Below the pieces are notes generated by a model, which made no database searches, was not told the DNA's origin, and worked only from the letters and a program-made list of their open reading frames with translations. The position numbers and the translations under genes were made by a program. This document shows positions 34,384 through 43,573 of a stretch of 64,000 bases of DNA, one piece after another. How positions within the stretch are numbered: position 1 is the stretch's first letter; every line of letters begins with the position of its first letter. This stretch comes from Polyangiaceae bacterium (GTDB taxonomy: Bacteria > Myxococcota_A > Polyangia > Polyangiales > Polyangiaceae): NCBI GenBank assembly GCA_041389725.1, contig JAWKRG010000007.1:186001-250000 (forward strand). The letters run 5' to 3'.

Positions 34384-36119
34384 TCTGGCCCCAGCTCCAC
34401 GCGTTTCGTGTACTCGCCCAAGCGTGGACTGTGTACCTTCACCTCGACGATGCCACTGCCGCTCACCGTCCACTCCGCGCTGGCCCGAGCCGTCGAACCG
34501 CGACTGCGCGGGACGTGAAACACCATGTCACGACTTCCCACGCCACGCCCCCAGCCGTCCAGGTGCCCGAGTTCCACGCGCGGTGCACCGTACAGCTGCA
34601 GACCAGAGCCCACGACGATCTCCGCGCGCAGCGGCGCGCCGATCCCTAGCTGACGGCCTGCTTCGAGTACGTAGGTCGGCAGATAGCCGTGGTTCTCCAC
34701 GGTCGCGCGAACGCGGTGCAGGCCCGACGAAAGCCGGCTGGCGTGCAGCTCGAGGACCGGCCGCGGCGCCAGCGCAGCCACGCGTAACGCGGCATCTGCC
34801 TGAACGCGACACATACCCTCCAGCTCCTCCTCGGGTGGATTCCACACACCGATGCGTGGATCGTAGCCACCGATCTCGACTCGCCCCAGCTGCGGATGTT
34901 CGAAAGGGGTCCATCCCGGGAAGACGCGCGCGCCGTTGTGTGCCGCATCCCACTCCGCCAGAGCCAGCAGCTCGTCTCTGCCCATGGCGGTGTAGTAGTC
35001 ACAGAACCGCCTGGGCCGAGGGATTCCCAGGCGCTTGAACAGATCCCAGAGCTCGCAGACGTACGCAATGCAGCCGCGCTGGTGATAGGCATAGTCGCTG
35101 AGGTCGCCGCGAAGCGCCTTGTCCTCTTCGTAGGTGAACTCCTCGAAGCCGCTCACCATCGGATACCCGGTGAGTTCCGTGCACCACTCACCGATCTCAC
35201 GGAACACAGCGCGATCGAAGTCGGGCAGCTGCTTGTCCGGCGCGTCACCCAAGGGTCGAATGAACACGCCGCCAAAGGAGTGGAAGTTCAACCAGAAGAA
35301 CAAGTTGGGAAGGGCCGTCGTAGCCTCTATCACTGCGCGGGACTCGACTTCACTTCCCGGATAGTCCCCGGCCCCCGTTTGCGCTGGTTCGGGCGCCCAG
35401 GACCAAGGGAAGTTACGGTTCAAATCCGGCCAATTGTCAGAGAGAAAGTGGGCGTCGGGAACGCTTCGCCCGTCGAAGTCTTCGATCAGTCCCTCCGGAT
35501 AGAGCTTGTAGAAAGGGCCGTCGTCTTCCAGCCGGCGCGGCACGAGCACGCTCGGGTTGGACGGGTGCGAGCTCCACTCCCCCGTTGGGTCCACGACGCG
35601 CATCAGAAGCGCGCGCCCGTCGCCGTCGAGATCCGATGCGACCCAACGTGCCGGGCCGCCACTCTGGCGCGGATCTCGCGGGACCGACCGAACCCAGCGC
35701 CCGGTTTGCAGAACCGCCTCCGCACCATCCGGCGACATTCGCGGCAGAACGTGAAAGACGACGTCGGACAGGGTCTCGCGCAAGGGGCGAGGGAGCGCGC
35801 AACTCTCTGGCATCAGCAACAGGCGCAAGACTCGTTCCGCAATGCTCAGCGCCACGCTCGAGCCGCAAAGCTCGCTAGCGTGCATGTTGCCATCAATCCA
35901 GACGGCAGGGCGGATGCGCTCCGGCTCGCGACCGAGGGTCACTTGCCACAACTCGCGGCCTTGTGGGGTCTGCCCCAGGGACCGCAGGCGAACCAGTTCG
36001 GGAAAGCGCTCGGCCCATCCCCGAAGCTGCTGGGTGAGGGTGTCGTAGTCGAGATAGCGACGACGAAAACCCAAGTGCAGTGACTCCAGCGGATCCACGG
36101 AGGCCATCGCACGCACCAT
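34380..36119 (-). CDS. M14-family zinc carboxypeptidase
   Basis: This 579-residue protein has the M14 metal motif HASE (His80, Glu83 in IDGNMHASELCGSS), the substrate-site segment LNRNFPWSW, the third zinc His in LNFHSFGG and a likely catalytic Glu in IAYVCELWD. No signal peptide is visible, so it is predicted to be cytoplasmic, unlike many M14 enzymes. The last 150 residues form a separate beta-rich domain (VRATVENHGYLPTYVLEAGR). It heads an operon with a NadR-like P-loop protein and DusB. The natural substrate is unknown. A second ATG is at residue 5. Confidence 0.9.
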   Translation of the reverse strand: MVRAMASVDPLESLHLGFRRRYLDYDTLTQQLRGWAERFPELVRLRSLGQTPQGRELWQVTLGREPERIRPAVWIDGNMHASELCGSSVALSIAERVLRLLLMPESCALPRPLRETLSDVVFHVLPRMSPDGAEAVLQTGRWVRSVPRDPRQSGGPARWVASDLDGDGRALLMRVVDPTGEWSSHPSNPSVLVPRRLEDDGPFYKLYPEGLIEDFDGRSVPDAHFLSDNWPDLNRNFPWSWAPEPAQTGAGDYPGSEVESRAVIEATTALPNLFFWLNFHSFGGVFIRPLGDAPDKQLPDFDRAVFREIGEWCTELTGYPMVSGFEEFTYEEDKALRGDLSDYAYHQRGCIAYVCELWDLFKRLGIPRPRRFCDYYTAMGRDELLALAEWDAAHNGARVFPGWTPFEHPQLGRVEIGGYDPRIGVWNPPEEELEGMCRVQADAALRVAALAPRPVLELHASRLSSGLHRVRATVENHGYLPTYVLEAGRQLGIGAPLRAEIVVGSGLQLYGAPRVELGHLDGWGRGVGSRDMVFHVPRSRGSTARASAEWTVSGSGIVEVKVHSPRLGEYTKRVELGPE

Positions 36120-36160
36120 ATCCGAAGCGCTGCGTGCTCGCGCGGCAGATCGCGGGTCCC

Positions 36161-36189
36161 CTGACGCTTGCGAGTTTTTCGGATAAAAT
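36161..36189 (+). promoter_or_regulatory. Sigma70-type promoter of methyltransferase gene
   Basis: CTGACG (4 of 6) and TAAAAT (5 of 6) are separated by exactly 17 bp in the divergent spacer. The expected start is at about 36195-36197, on top of the ATG at 36196, implying either a leaderless transcript or use of a later start codon. Confidence 0.55.
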
Positions 36190-36195
36190 GCGCGG

Positions 36196-37236
36196 ATGCT
36201 GGCTCAGCTTCCGCCCACCGCCACGCGCACCGCTTACCGTGCGCAGCAAACCGCGTTCTTGCTCAACTGCCTGGCCGCGCATCGCGTGCTCCGCACGGTG
36301 ACCGGCATGACCATCGAGCCTTCCGCAGAAGCGCTCGAGTTGGTGCGCAAGCGCTACGACGAACTCTTGGAGCGCGACCTGGAAAACGTAGAGCGCGGCA
36401 TCTACCCACGTTCCCTACTCTTCCAGGTGCCGCTCACGGCCTACGCCAAGCGCTTTCCGCGGCTGGTGTCCGACTTCCCCCGCACCATCCGTCGCCTGAA
36501 GGCGAAGAACTTCAAGGACCTCCCCGAAGACGCGCGCCTCGAGGACTACCCGCCCTACTTTCGCCGCAACTTCCACTGGCAAACCGACGGCTACTTCAGT
36601 CAGCGCTCCGCCGAACTGTACGACGTCGGGGTGGAGTTCTTGTTCCTCGGCACAGCGGACATCATGCGTCGCCAGGTGATCCCACCCATCGTGGAGCGCG
36701 CAGCAGAGCGAGCCGAATCACAACGCTTGCGCGTGCTCGATGTCGCGTGTGGGACGGGACGCACGCTTCGCCAGATCGCTGCCACCTTGCCCGATGCTAA
36801 GCTGTTCGGCCTGGACCTTTCGCCCTACTATCTCTCGAAGGCGCGGCGCTTGCTGGCCAAGGCGAGCGTGGACGCCTCGTTCATCGCCGACAACGCTGAG
36901 CGCATGCCCCTGCGGGATGACTACTTCGACGTGAGCATCAGCGTGTACCTGTTCCACGAATTGCCGAAGCGCGCGCGGCAGAACGTCCTGCGCGAGATGT
37001 TCCGCGTGACCAAGCCCGGCGGCTTGGTCGTCGTGGAGGATTCCGCCCAGTACGCGGAAGCGGGACCCATTGCGTTCTTTCTCGAACGCTTTTCCCAGGA
37101 ATTCCACGAGCCGTACCACCGCGAGTACTTGAACGACGACCTCGTCGAACAGCTGGCAGAAGCGGGCTTCGAGGTCGTCCGCAGTGAGCCCTGCTTCGTG
37201 TCCAAGCTGGTCGTGGGTCGCAAGCCCGCGCGCTGA
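36196..37236 (+). CDS. SAM-dependent methyltransferase
   Basis: The 346-residue product has a class I methyltransferase core at about residues 175-290: motif I LRVLDVACGTGRTL, acidic LFGLDLSPYYLSKARRL, FIADNAERMPLRDDYFDVSI, then EMFRVTKPGGLVVVEDS. The N-terminal 170 residues (RSLLFQVPLTAYAKRFPRL, WQTDGYFSQRSAELYD) form a helical extension of unknown role. The substrate is unknown. The ATG at 36196 coincides with the predicted transcript start; ATG at 36307 (MTIEPSAEALELV) is an alternative that would drop 37 residues. Confidence 0.85.
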   Translation: MLAQLPPTATRTAYRAQQTAFLLNCLAAHRVLRTVTGMTIEPSAEALELVRKRYDELLERDLENVERGIYPRSLLFQVPLTAYAKRFPRLVSDFPRTIRRLKAKNFKDLPEDARLEDYPPYFRRNFHWQTDGYFSQRSAELYDVGVEFLFLGTADIMRRQVIPPIVERAAERAESQRLRVLDVACGTGRTLRQIAATLPDAKLFGLDLSPYYLSKARRLLAKASVDASFIADNAERMPLRDDYFDVSISVYLFHELPKRARQNVLREMFRVTKPGGLVVVEDSAQYAEAGPIAFFLERFSQEFHEPYHREYLNDDLVEQLAEAGFEVVRSEPCFVSKLVVGRKPAR

Positions 37237-37245
37237 TCTTCGCGA

Positions 37246-39096
37246 CTACTGGCGCTTCGACAGGATGGCGCCCTTTTCGCCGCCGACCCACACGTTGGCC
37301 GCATCAGCGCCCCATACTGCGTGGAAAGTGCGGTCCGTGCCGCAGTCCTGCTGCGTCCAGGTACTGCCGTCGTAGTGAAGCAAGGTACCTCCCGTCCCAA
37401 CGGCAAAGACGTCCTTCGCTGCGCTGCCCCACACGTCGTTCAGGGAATAGGCCTCGCCCTCCTGGACGACCACCCAACCGGACGCTTGGCGTTCTAGGAT
37501 GGTCCCACCGGTACCAACAGCCCACACCTGCGACGCGCTCGTGCCCCACACGCCACGCAGGGACTCTTTGGTGGGCGAAACTGCCGGTGCCCACTTGGTT
37601 CCGTCGAATTCGATGATGACGCCTTGAGTGCCGACCGCGAAGGCACTGCTCGAATCCGGCCCCCAAACCGCAGTGAGATCTGCGGTGGTCCCGCCAGGCA
37701 CTTTGGTCCAAGCCGTCTTGTTGATCAGCCCCAGCACCGTGCCCTTGGTACCGACGACCCATCCGCTACCTTGACCATCGAGCCACACGCCTCGCAACCA
37801 TTCCTTGGTGCCGCTATCCACCGCGTCCCACTGCAACCCACCCGTGTAGTGCAGGATGGTACCGCCGGTGCCCACCGCCCACACATCGCTTGGCCCCAAG
37901 GCTTGCGCGCCGTACAGCGCCCGCGCGGAGCCGGTGTCTTTGGGCTGCCAGCCACCTCCTTGATTGATCAAGGAGTCGTCCCCCAGCGCCCAAACATTGT
38001 CCGCAGCCACGCCCGTCAGTGCCAGATGCGTACCCGTAGTTCCGCTGGATAGGAAAGCACGAGCCGAGCCGTCCCAGCGCGCCACGAGGCCCGCCTCCCC
38101 GACTGCCAGCACCTCCGACCCCTTCAGCAAGGTGGCGGCGTGGTAGTGGAACTCGTTGCCTCGCGGATGACTCGTGAGTGCCGTCCCGTCGAAGGTGTAC
38201 GAAGCGCCGAACACTCCAAATAGCCGAACTTCCGTCGCAGAAATGGCGACGACGGCCTTGAAACCGCCGGCGGGCGTGTCTTTGTAGGTCGACCACTTGG
38301 TCCCATTGAAGTGCGCCACGGCACCATTGTCGCCGGCGATGATGACGTTGTCGGGTGCGGTGCCATGTACCGCCCTCAAGTAGTTTGGCAGCACTCCGGT
38401 GCCGAGGTTGTAGTTGGTGCCATCGTAGATGACCAACGCACCCGCGTCCCCCACTGCCCATGCCTGCCCAGTCTCGGCCACCCACACACCACGCAGCGTT
38501 TGTGTCGTGGGGCTAGTCGGCGTGTTCCAATCACCCGTGTAGTGAAGGATCAAACCGCCCTCACCCACGATGTGGAAGTTGTCCTTCCCCCGACCGTAGA
38601 TGCCCAGCAAGTCTTGAGATGCGCTAGCGCTGTCACCCAGTGACACGGGCTGCCACTTGGTTCCGTCATAGTGAACTACAGTGGCACTATCGCCCACGGC
38701 CCAAACGTCATTGGCAGCGCTACCCCAGACGGCGCGCAGACTCTCCGTGGCGCCGGTCTGCACGCCCTGCCAACCCACGCCGTCGTAGTGCAGTGCCACA
38801 CCTCGTGCGCCGACGAGCCACACGTCGTTGTCCGCGCTGGCCCAGGCGCCGAACAGATCGTTGCCCTGGGGCTGCGGGGATTCCCAACACCAGGCGTCGG
38901 AACTGCACACTTCGTAGCTGACGGGTTGGCCCCCGGCGCCGGCCCCTCCCCCACTGCCGGCTTGCCCCCCCTGACCGGAGCTGCCGCCAGCGTCATGAGT
39001 CGTCGGGTCGGCGCCCGAATCGTCTCCGCAGGCAACCGCCAACGCGGAGATCACCAACGCCGCAAGGGTTGGAAGGAATCGTTTCAGTAGCGTCAA
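37246..39096 (-). CDS. Lipoprotein with 14 beta-propeller-type repeats
   Basis: A TTG start with GGAGG four bases upstream gives 616 residues. A lipoprotein signal (LAALVISALAVAC) is followed by a Gly/Ser linker and a short Cys-containing segment (VCSSDAWCWESP). The rest is 14 repeats of about 40 residues built on a core such as DVWAVGTGGTILHYTG, for example DVWLVGARGVALHYDG and DVFAVGTGGTLLHYDG. Fourteen blades suggest two seven-bladed propellers (YCF48/BNR-like). The gene begins 11 bp after the cysteine-repeat lipoprotein gene, so they are likely co-expressed at the cell surface. Confidence 0.82.
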   Translation of the reverse strand: MTLLKRFLPTLAALVISALAVACGDDSGADPTTHDAGGSSGQGGQAGSGGGAGAGGQPVSYEVCSSDAWCWESPQPQGNDLFGAWASADNDVWLVGARGVALHYDGVGWQGVQTGATESLRAVWGSAANDVWAVGDSATVVHYDGTKWQPVSLGDSASASQDLLGIYGRGKDNFHIVGEGGLILHYTGDWNTPTSPTTQTLRGVWVAETGQAWAVGDAGALVIYDGTNYNLGTGVLPNYLRAVHGTAPDNVIIAGDNGAVAHFNGTKWSTYKDTPAGGFKAVVAISATEVRLFGVFGASYTFDGTALTSHPRGNEFHYHAATLLKGSEVLAVGEAGLVARWDGSARAFLSSGTTGTHLALTGVAADNVWALGDDSLINQGGGWQPKDTGSARALYGAQALGPSDVWAVGTGGTILHYTGGLQWDAVDSGTKEWLRGVWLDGQGSGWVVGTKGTVLGLINKTAWTKVPGGTTADLTAVWGPDSSSAFAVGTQGVIIEFDGTKWAPAVSPTKESLRGVWGTSASQVWAVGTGGTILERQASGWVVVQEGEAYSLNDVWGSAAKDVFAVGTGGTLLHYDGSTWTQQDCGTDRTFHAVWGADAANVWVGGEKGAILSKRQ

Positions 39097-39106
39097 GGAA
39101 CCTCCG

Positions 39107-41029
39107 TTACGCCGGTCCGCAAGGCGGACACGTGACGTTTCCGCCGCAACCATCCGGGCCCGAGTAGCCACAATTGCCGGTGCAACTCGTCGGCACACAA
39201 CAGGTACCATTTGCCAAACAGACTTGTGTGCCCGGGCAGTTGCCACAGTTGAGTGAACTGCCACATCCACTCGGCCAAGTGCCGCATTGCTTGTTCAGAG
39301 CCGTGCACGTGGTGGGATTGCAGCAACTGTTGCCGTTGCATACTTGGCCGGGCGGACAAGTACCGCAATCCAAGGTGGCACCGCATCCGTCGCTCGCGCT
39401 GCCGCAGCTGGCACCGACCTCCGCGCAGGTTTTGGGCATGCAGCACTTGTTCTTGTTGCATACCTGACCGTCAGGGCAGGGTCCGCAGTCGATCTGCGTG
39501 CCGCAGCCATCATTGGTCGCGCCGCACTCCTTGTTCAACTGCTGGCACGACTTGGGCACGCAGGGCGCGCAGACGTTGGCGGTGCCCGCACCGCCGCACT
39601 GCTCGCCATTCGAGCACTGTCCGCAGTCGAGCTTGGCGCCGCACTTGTCGCTGATCTCGCCGCAGTCTTTGCCCTCGGCCGCACAGGTGGTCGGGGTGCA
39701 GCAGACGCCCTTGTTGCAGGTTTGATTGGTTGCGCAAGTCCCGCAGTCCACCTGGCCCCCGCAACCGTCGCTCTGGCTGCCGCAGTCGGCGCCCAGCTGT
39801 GCGCAAGTCTTGGGCACGCAGGGCGAGCACACGTTTGCCGTGCCCGAGCCGCCACAGAGTTCGCCAACTGGGCAGGTGCCGCAGTTGAGCTGACCGCCGC
39901 AGCCATCGGAAACCGTACCGCAGTCCTTGCCCTGCTGCTGGCAGCTCAGCGGCGTACAGCACTTGCTGCCGTAGCACTTCAGGTTGGTCGTGCAGTTGCC
40001 ACAGCTCAACGCTCCTCCGCAACCGTCGTCGGCCGCGCCGCACTCCACTCCCAGCTCCTGGCAGCTCTTGGGGATGCAGGCTACACAGACGTTGTTTTGG
40101 CAAATCTCCCCTGGCAAACAGTTGCCGCACTGTAGGGTCAGCCCGTTGCAGCTATTCTTGATCGTCCCGCAATTCGCCCCCTGGTTCGTGCACTCTTGGG
40201 GAGGCGGCGGCGGCAGACACGTGTTGTTCTGGCAGGTCAAACCCGCCGCGCATCCCCCGCAATTGAAGGCCTTGCCGCAGCCGTCCGAAATCACGCCGCA
40301 CTCCGCACCTTCGGCCTGACAGGTCGTCGGCGCACACTTCAAGCAAGTGTTGGACACGGCGTCGCAGGTCAAGCCCGGGCCGCAGGCCGTACAGGTGATG
40401 GAGCCACCGCAACCGTCGGCTATCGTGCCGCAAAGCGATCCGCACTCGAGCGGTTGACAGGGACCGCACTTGCCGGTGGTTCCGTTGCACACCTGACCGG
40501 CCGGACAGGACCCGCAGTCGATCGCCGTACCGCACGCGTCCTGCACGATGCCACACTCGGCGCCAGCGACTTTGCAGGCATCCTTCGGAGGGCTGCAGGT
40601 GTTGGTAGTCGCATCGCAAACCGCGCCACCGGTGCACAGACCGCAGCTGATGAAGCCACCGCAGCCGTCACTCAACGTTCCGCAAGTAGCGCCTTGGTCG
40701 GCGCAAGTCTTGGGCGTGCAATTGCCAATGCCGCCGCTGCCGGTCGCACCGCTGCCCCCGTTTGCGCTGGAGCCACCGTTCGCTCCACTTCCGCCATTTG
40801 CGCCGCTGCCGCCGTTTGCAGCTCCGCCCCCCTCGCCTCCGGCGCCGCTACCCCCATCGACACCTGCCCCCGCTCCGCTTCCGCTGGCCGCTCCCCCACC
40901 GCTGCCGCCATCGTCCTCGCCTGAGCTGCCACACCCGGAAGCAGCAGCCGCTCCCACGCAAAGCATGGCGAACATTGAAAACATACGCTTGACGGGCGAG
41001 AGGAATCGCTTGGGGGAGCGCGGGTGCAT
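39107..41029 (-). CDS. Cysteine-rich repeat lipoprotein
   Basis: The 640-residue product starts at an ATG with AGGAGG six bases upstream. A lipoprotein signal (FAMLCVGAAAASGC) and a Gly/Ser/Asn-rich linker (to about residue 100) precede about 13 tandem units of roughly 40 residues. Each follows a pattern such as TCAxxGxxCGxxSDGCGGxxxCGxC, with about eight Cys per unit. The last unit is shortened and ends in CPPCGPA. All Cys are probably paired after export. I do not recognise a named family; it is disulfide-rich like other bacterial surface repeat proteins. It is followed by the propeller lipoprotein. Confidence 0.82.
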   Translation of the reverse strand: MHPRSPKRFLSPVKRMFSMFAMLCVGAAAASGCGSSGEDDGGSGGGAASGSGAGAGVDGGSGAGGEGGGAANGGSGANGGSGANGGSSANGGSGATGSGGIGNCTPKTCADQGATCGTLSDGCGGFISCGLCTGGAVCDATTNTCSPPKDACKVAGAECGIVQDACGTAIDCGSCPAGQVCNGTTGKCGPCQPLECGSLCGTIADGCGGSITCTACGPGLTCDAVSNTCLKCAPTTCQAEGAECGVISDGCGKAFNCGGCAAGLTCQNNTCLPPPPPQECTNQGANCGTIKNSCNGLTLQCGNCLPGEICQNNVCVACIPKSCQELGVECGAADDGCGGALSCGNCTTNLKCYGSKCCTPLSCQQQGKDCGTVSDGCGGQLNCGTCPVGELCGGSGTANVCSPCVPKTCAQLGADCGSQSDGCGGQVDCGTCATNQTCNKGVCCTPTTCAAEGKDCGEISDKCGAKLDCGQCSNGEQCGGAGTANVCAPCVPKSCQQLNKECGATNDGCGTQIDCGPCPDGQVCNKNKCCMPKTCAEVGASCGSASDGCGATLDCGTCPPGQVCNGNSCCNPTTCTALNKQCGTWPSGCGSSLNCGNCPGTQVCLANGTCCVPTSCTGNCGYSGPDGCGGNVTCPPCGPA

Positions 41030-41068
41030 GACTTTCCTCCTGGGGGTGGGCGGGCGACTCGACTCACA

Positions 41069-41074
41069 AGTATA
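41069..41074 (-). promoter_or_regulatory. -10-like TATACT upstream of cysteine-repeat lipoprotein
   Basis: On the minus strand TATACT (5 of 6) lies about 40 bp before the ATG at 41029, leaving room for a normal leader with its AGGAGG. The -35 region is not recognisable. Confidence 0.35.
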
Positions 41075-41162
41075 CGCGAGACTCAGAACCGCGCGACGCT
41101 ATCTCCACTCACCGTTGCTGGAGGTTTGTCCGCACACATGCGCGCAGATGCACGCACATGCG

Positions 41163-42989
41163 TCAGAACACGATGGGCGGGGCGATGCGTTCCAGATCGA
41201 GTCCCCCCGGGTACATGAAAGATGTGAAGCGCCCGTAGCCGTAGACGACGATGCCAAACGCGGCCGACGACTGGATCGAGTGCACTTCTTGACCATCGAG
41301 TTGATGCCGAGCAACCGAATAGCCCGTGCTGCCGATTGCCGTGAACTCCGACGCAGGTATTGCAGAGCCGTCGAGGGTGACGGCCGAGCCGCTGGGAGCG
41401 ACGACGTTCACGAAGTTCGTGTCGTAGGTCGACGAAGCGATGAAGAGATAGTCCTTGCGAAACTGCGCAGTGGGTACGGCCACGGCCAAGGACGGGTCGC
41501 CAGATCCGCTCGGCACCGACGCCTGCCCCTGCATCAACTGAGCTACCAAGACTGGCTTGCTGGCGGTGATCCTGAAATCCTGGGTCAGTTTCTCCAGCAG
41601 CAGTGGGGCGTCTGTGGGACCGAGGGTGGCGGGCGGGTGAACAGCGGGGTCGAATTGCAGGCTGGTTGCGTCCTCCACGGCAACGATCTTCACCACGTGG
41701 GGAGACTCGCTGGCCAGCGCCGCCGGGAAGGTGACCAGGTATTCCTTCCCCAAGGTTTCCGCCGGCAACAGCGCGTGTTCGACGTGGTCGCAGGCATCGG
41801 TCGTGGGCTCCGGGACGTTCGCGCATGAATGGCCTGCAATGACTTGCACCGGCGCGGACGCCTGGATGCGGGTTCCGCTTATGTCAGCGCCAAACTGACC
41901 TGCGGGGCCATCGTGCTTCGAAAGGATCTGCAGCACGTCGCCGCGATCGAGACTGACGGTCCCGTTGCCTTTGGCATCGAGTCCCGCGCCAGCCGTGAAA
42001 TCTCCACGCCCCGACACCTGAACGCTCGTGCCATCGACCGTAGCCGTCACCGCTAGGAAGCCGGCTCGGTTCGGCGCCGCGGGCCACGTGGCGCTGGTGT
42101 AGCTGCCGCTCAGCGCAGTCGCGGGCAACAGCAGAGAGGCATCGTTGGAAAAGGCCAGGCAGTCGTCACCAAACGCACCGGGAGCGCAGTTCTTGCCGAT
42201 GGGACAGGCGGCGGGAACCGGCGTGATCTGGTACGTCAAGGGGCTCAATTGATACACGGTGACTGGTTGGTCGGTGCGGACTCGATAGGCACCTGCTTTG
42301 ACGATTCGCGTGGCGCCAGGGTCCGGCGGGATCTGACAGGCGTCCACGTCACCACCCTTGAGCTCCGACACCCATGGCAGCTTGAAGATCTCGAGCGCAC
42401 CGGGCGCGACCTCGCTGGTCTGCACACTGCTTCCCCCTTTGGTGATTGTCACCTTGGCCTTGCTGCTTCCGGCATTGGCCACCGCAACCGCGAACTCGAA
42501 CCCACTCCACACTGGATTCAGGGTCACCGTCGGGTAGTAGTCGCAACCCAGATAGCTGCTTTCGAGCTCTGCAGCTGAGCAGGCGCCGCGGCAGCCATCA
42601 GCCTCACAGCTCATGCCTTGTACGGGATCACATTCGAAGGTGGCTTCGGAGCCATCGGAACGACACCACGTGGCCACCCCATTCTTGCAGCTGCCAACGC
42701 CCGGGACACACGTGACGCAGCCCAGGCTATCGATACACTTCTTGCCTTCATCCGCACAGTCCACGGCGGGACTGCCAGCCGTGGAATCACAAGGAGTGGC
42801 TACCGTTCCAGCGCAGCGAAACTGCCCCGGTCCACAGATGGTGGAGTCACCGCCCGCGTCGCTTGCAGCTCCGCCACCAGTCCCGACCAGGTTTTCGCCG
42901 TCGGAGTCGCTGCCACAGGATGGCAAGACTGCCCCCGCGCCGCCAGCCAACCCACACAGCACTGCCGTCAATCGCGAGACGCTTGCCAT
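41163..42989 (-). CDS. IgGFc-binding-type surface lipoprotein
   Basis: From the ATG at 42989 this is 608 residues. A signal (AVLCGLAGGAGAVLPSC) is followed by an acidic/Gly linker and a Cys-rich stretch (CGPGQFRCAGTVATPC onward) to about residue 140. The remaining residues, with YYPTVTLNPVWSGFEFAVAV, VTVYQLSPLTYQITPVP and VYGYGRFTSFMYPGG, resemble the IgGFc-binding N-terminal domain seen in vertebrate FCGBP and many myxobacterial surface proteins. In bacteria the role is unknown and probably adhesive. It is part of the long minus-strand envelope series. Confidence 0.8.
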   Translation of the reverse strand: MASVSRLTAVLCGLAGGAGAVLPSCGSDSDGENLVGTGGGAASDAGGDSTICGPGQFRCAGTVATPCDSTAGSPAVDCADEGKKCIDSLGCVTCVPGVGSCKNGVATWCRSDGSEATFECDPVQGMSCEADGCRGACSAAELESSYLGCDYYPTVTLNPVWSGFEFAVAVANAGSSKAKVTITKGGSSVQTSEVAPGALEIFKLPWVSELKGGDVDACQIPPDPGATRIVKAGAYRVRTDQPVTVYQLSPLTYQITPVPAACPIGKNCAPGAFGDDCLAFSNDASLLLPATALSGSYTSATWPAAPNRAGFLAVTATVDGTSVQVSGRGDFTAGAGLDAKGNGTVSLDRGDVLQILSKHDGPAGQFGADISGTRIQASAPVQVIAGHSCANVPEPTTDACDHVEHALLPAETLGKEYLVTFPAALASESPHVVKIVAVEDATSLQFDPAVHPPATLGPTDAPLLLEKLTQDFRITASKPVLVAQLMQGQASVPSGSGDPSLAVAVPTAQFRKDYLFIASSTYDTNFVNVVAPSGSAVTLDGSAIPASEFTAIGSTGYSVARHQLDGQEVHSIQSSAAFGIVVYGYGRFTSFMYPGGLDLERIAPPIVF

Positions 42990-43042
42990 GCGAGCTAGGA
43001 TAGCGCTTTGTCGGTCGAGGGGCGCGGAATCTTCGGTGCGCC

Positions 43043-43573
43043 TCAGCGTGCGCACCCCATGCGGACACGGTAGGCAAAGCGATTCGATAGTCCCACCGTG
43101 GACGACACGATTCGGCCTTCCGGCGACAGGAAGTAGGTCGTGGGAAACGCGGACACGCGGTAGTCGGAGACGACCTTCTCGTCAGCCAGAAGTACCGGAT
43201 AGGTGATGGCGCGATCTGCAACGAACGCCCGAATCTTTGCTGCGTCCTCGCCGTCCGCAACGACGCTGATCAGCACTTGGTTCGGCCCCAGTGACTCCTC
43301 CAACGACTTGAGGGAGTCGATCTCCAGCTTGCACACTGCACACCACGTCGCCCAGAAGTGGAGCACCACGGTCTTGCCGCGCAAGGACGCCAGATTCACC
43401 GTCGAGCCGTCCAATGCGGGTAGAGTGAAATCCGGAGCCGGTGCCTGGGATGGGCGCAGGTGCTGTCGCGTCTGCCACGTGGATATCCCGAGATAGAGCA
43501 GTACCAACAAGCCCACTTGTGCCAAGGTCGAGAGCACTCGGCGCCGTCGCGTCGGCGGTTGTGGAGGGGTCAT
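43043..43573 (-). CDS. TlpA-like membrane-anchored thioredoxin
   Basis: The 176-residue protein has an N-terminal membrane anchor (LAQVGLLVLLYLGIST) and a periplasmic thioredoxin/AhpC-TSA fold with active site WATWCAVCKLE (Cys78, Cys81) and FPTTYFLSPEGRIV containing the cis-Pro. TlpA proteins reduce disulfides for cytochrome c maturation or envelope protein folding. Its start overlaps the stop of the preceding small gene by 4 bp. The neighbouring cysteine-rich lipoproteins make a folding role attractive, but that is inference. Confidence 0.9.
   Translation of the reverse strand: MTPPQPPTRRRRVLSTLAQVGLLVLLYLGISTWQTRQHLRPSQAPAPDFTLPALDGSTVNLASLRGKTVVLHFWATWCAVCKLEIDSLKSLEESLGPNQVLISVVADGEDAAKIRAFVADRAITYPVLLADEKVVSDYRVSAFPTTYFLSPEGRIVSSTVGLSNRFAYRVRMGCAR

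Noticed and set aside
34380..36119. Secreted carboxypeptidase
   Set aside because: No signal peptide or lipobox is visible at the N-terminus.
39107..41029. EGF-like or von Willebrand-type domains
   Set aside because: Cys spacing does not follow the six-Cys EGF pattern; the repeats have their own CGxxSDGCGG layout.
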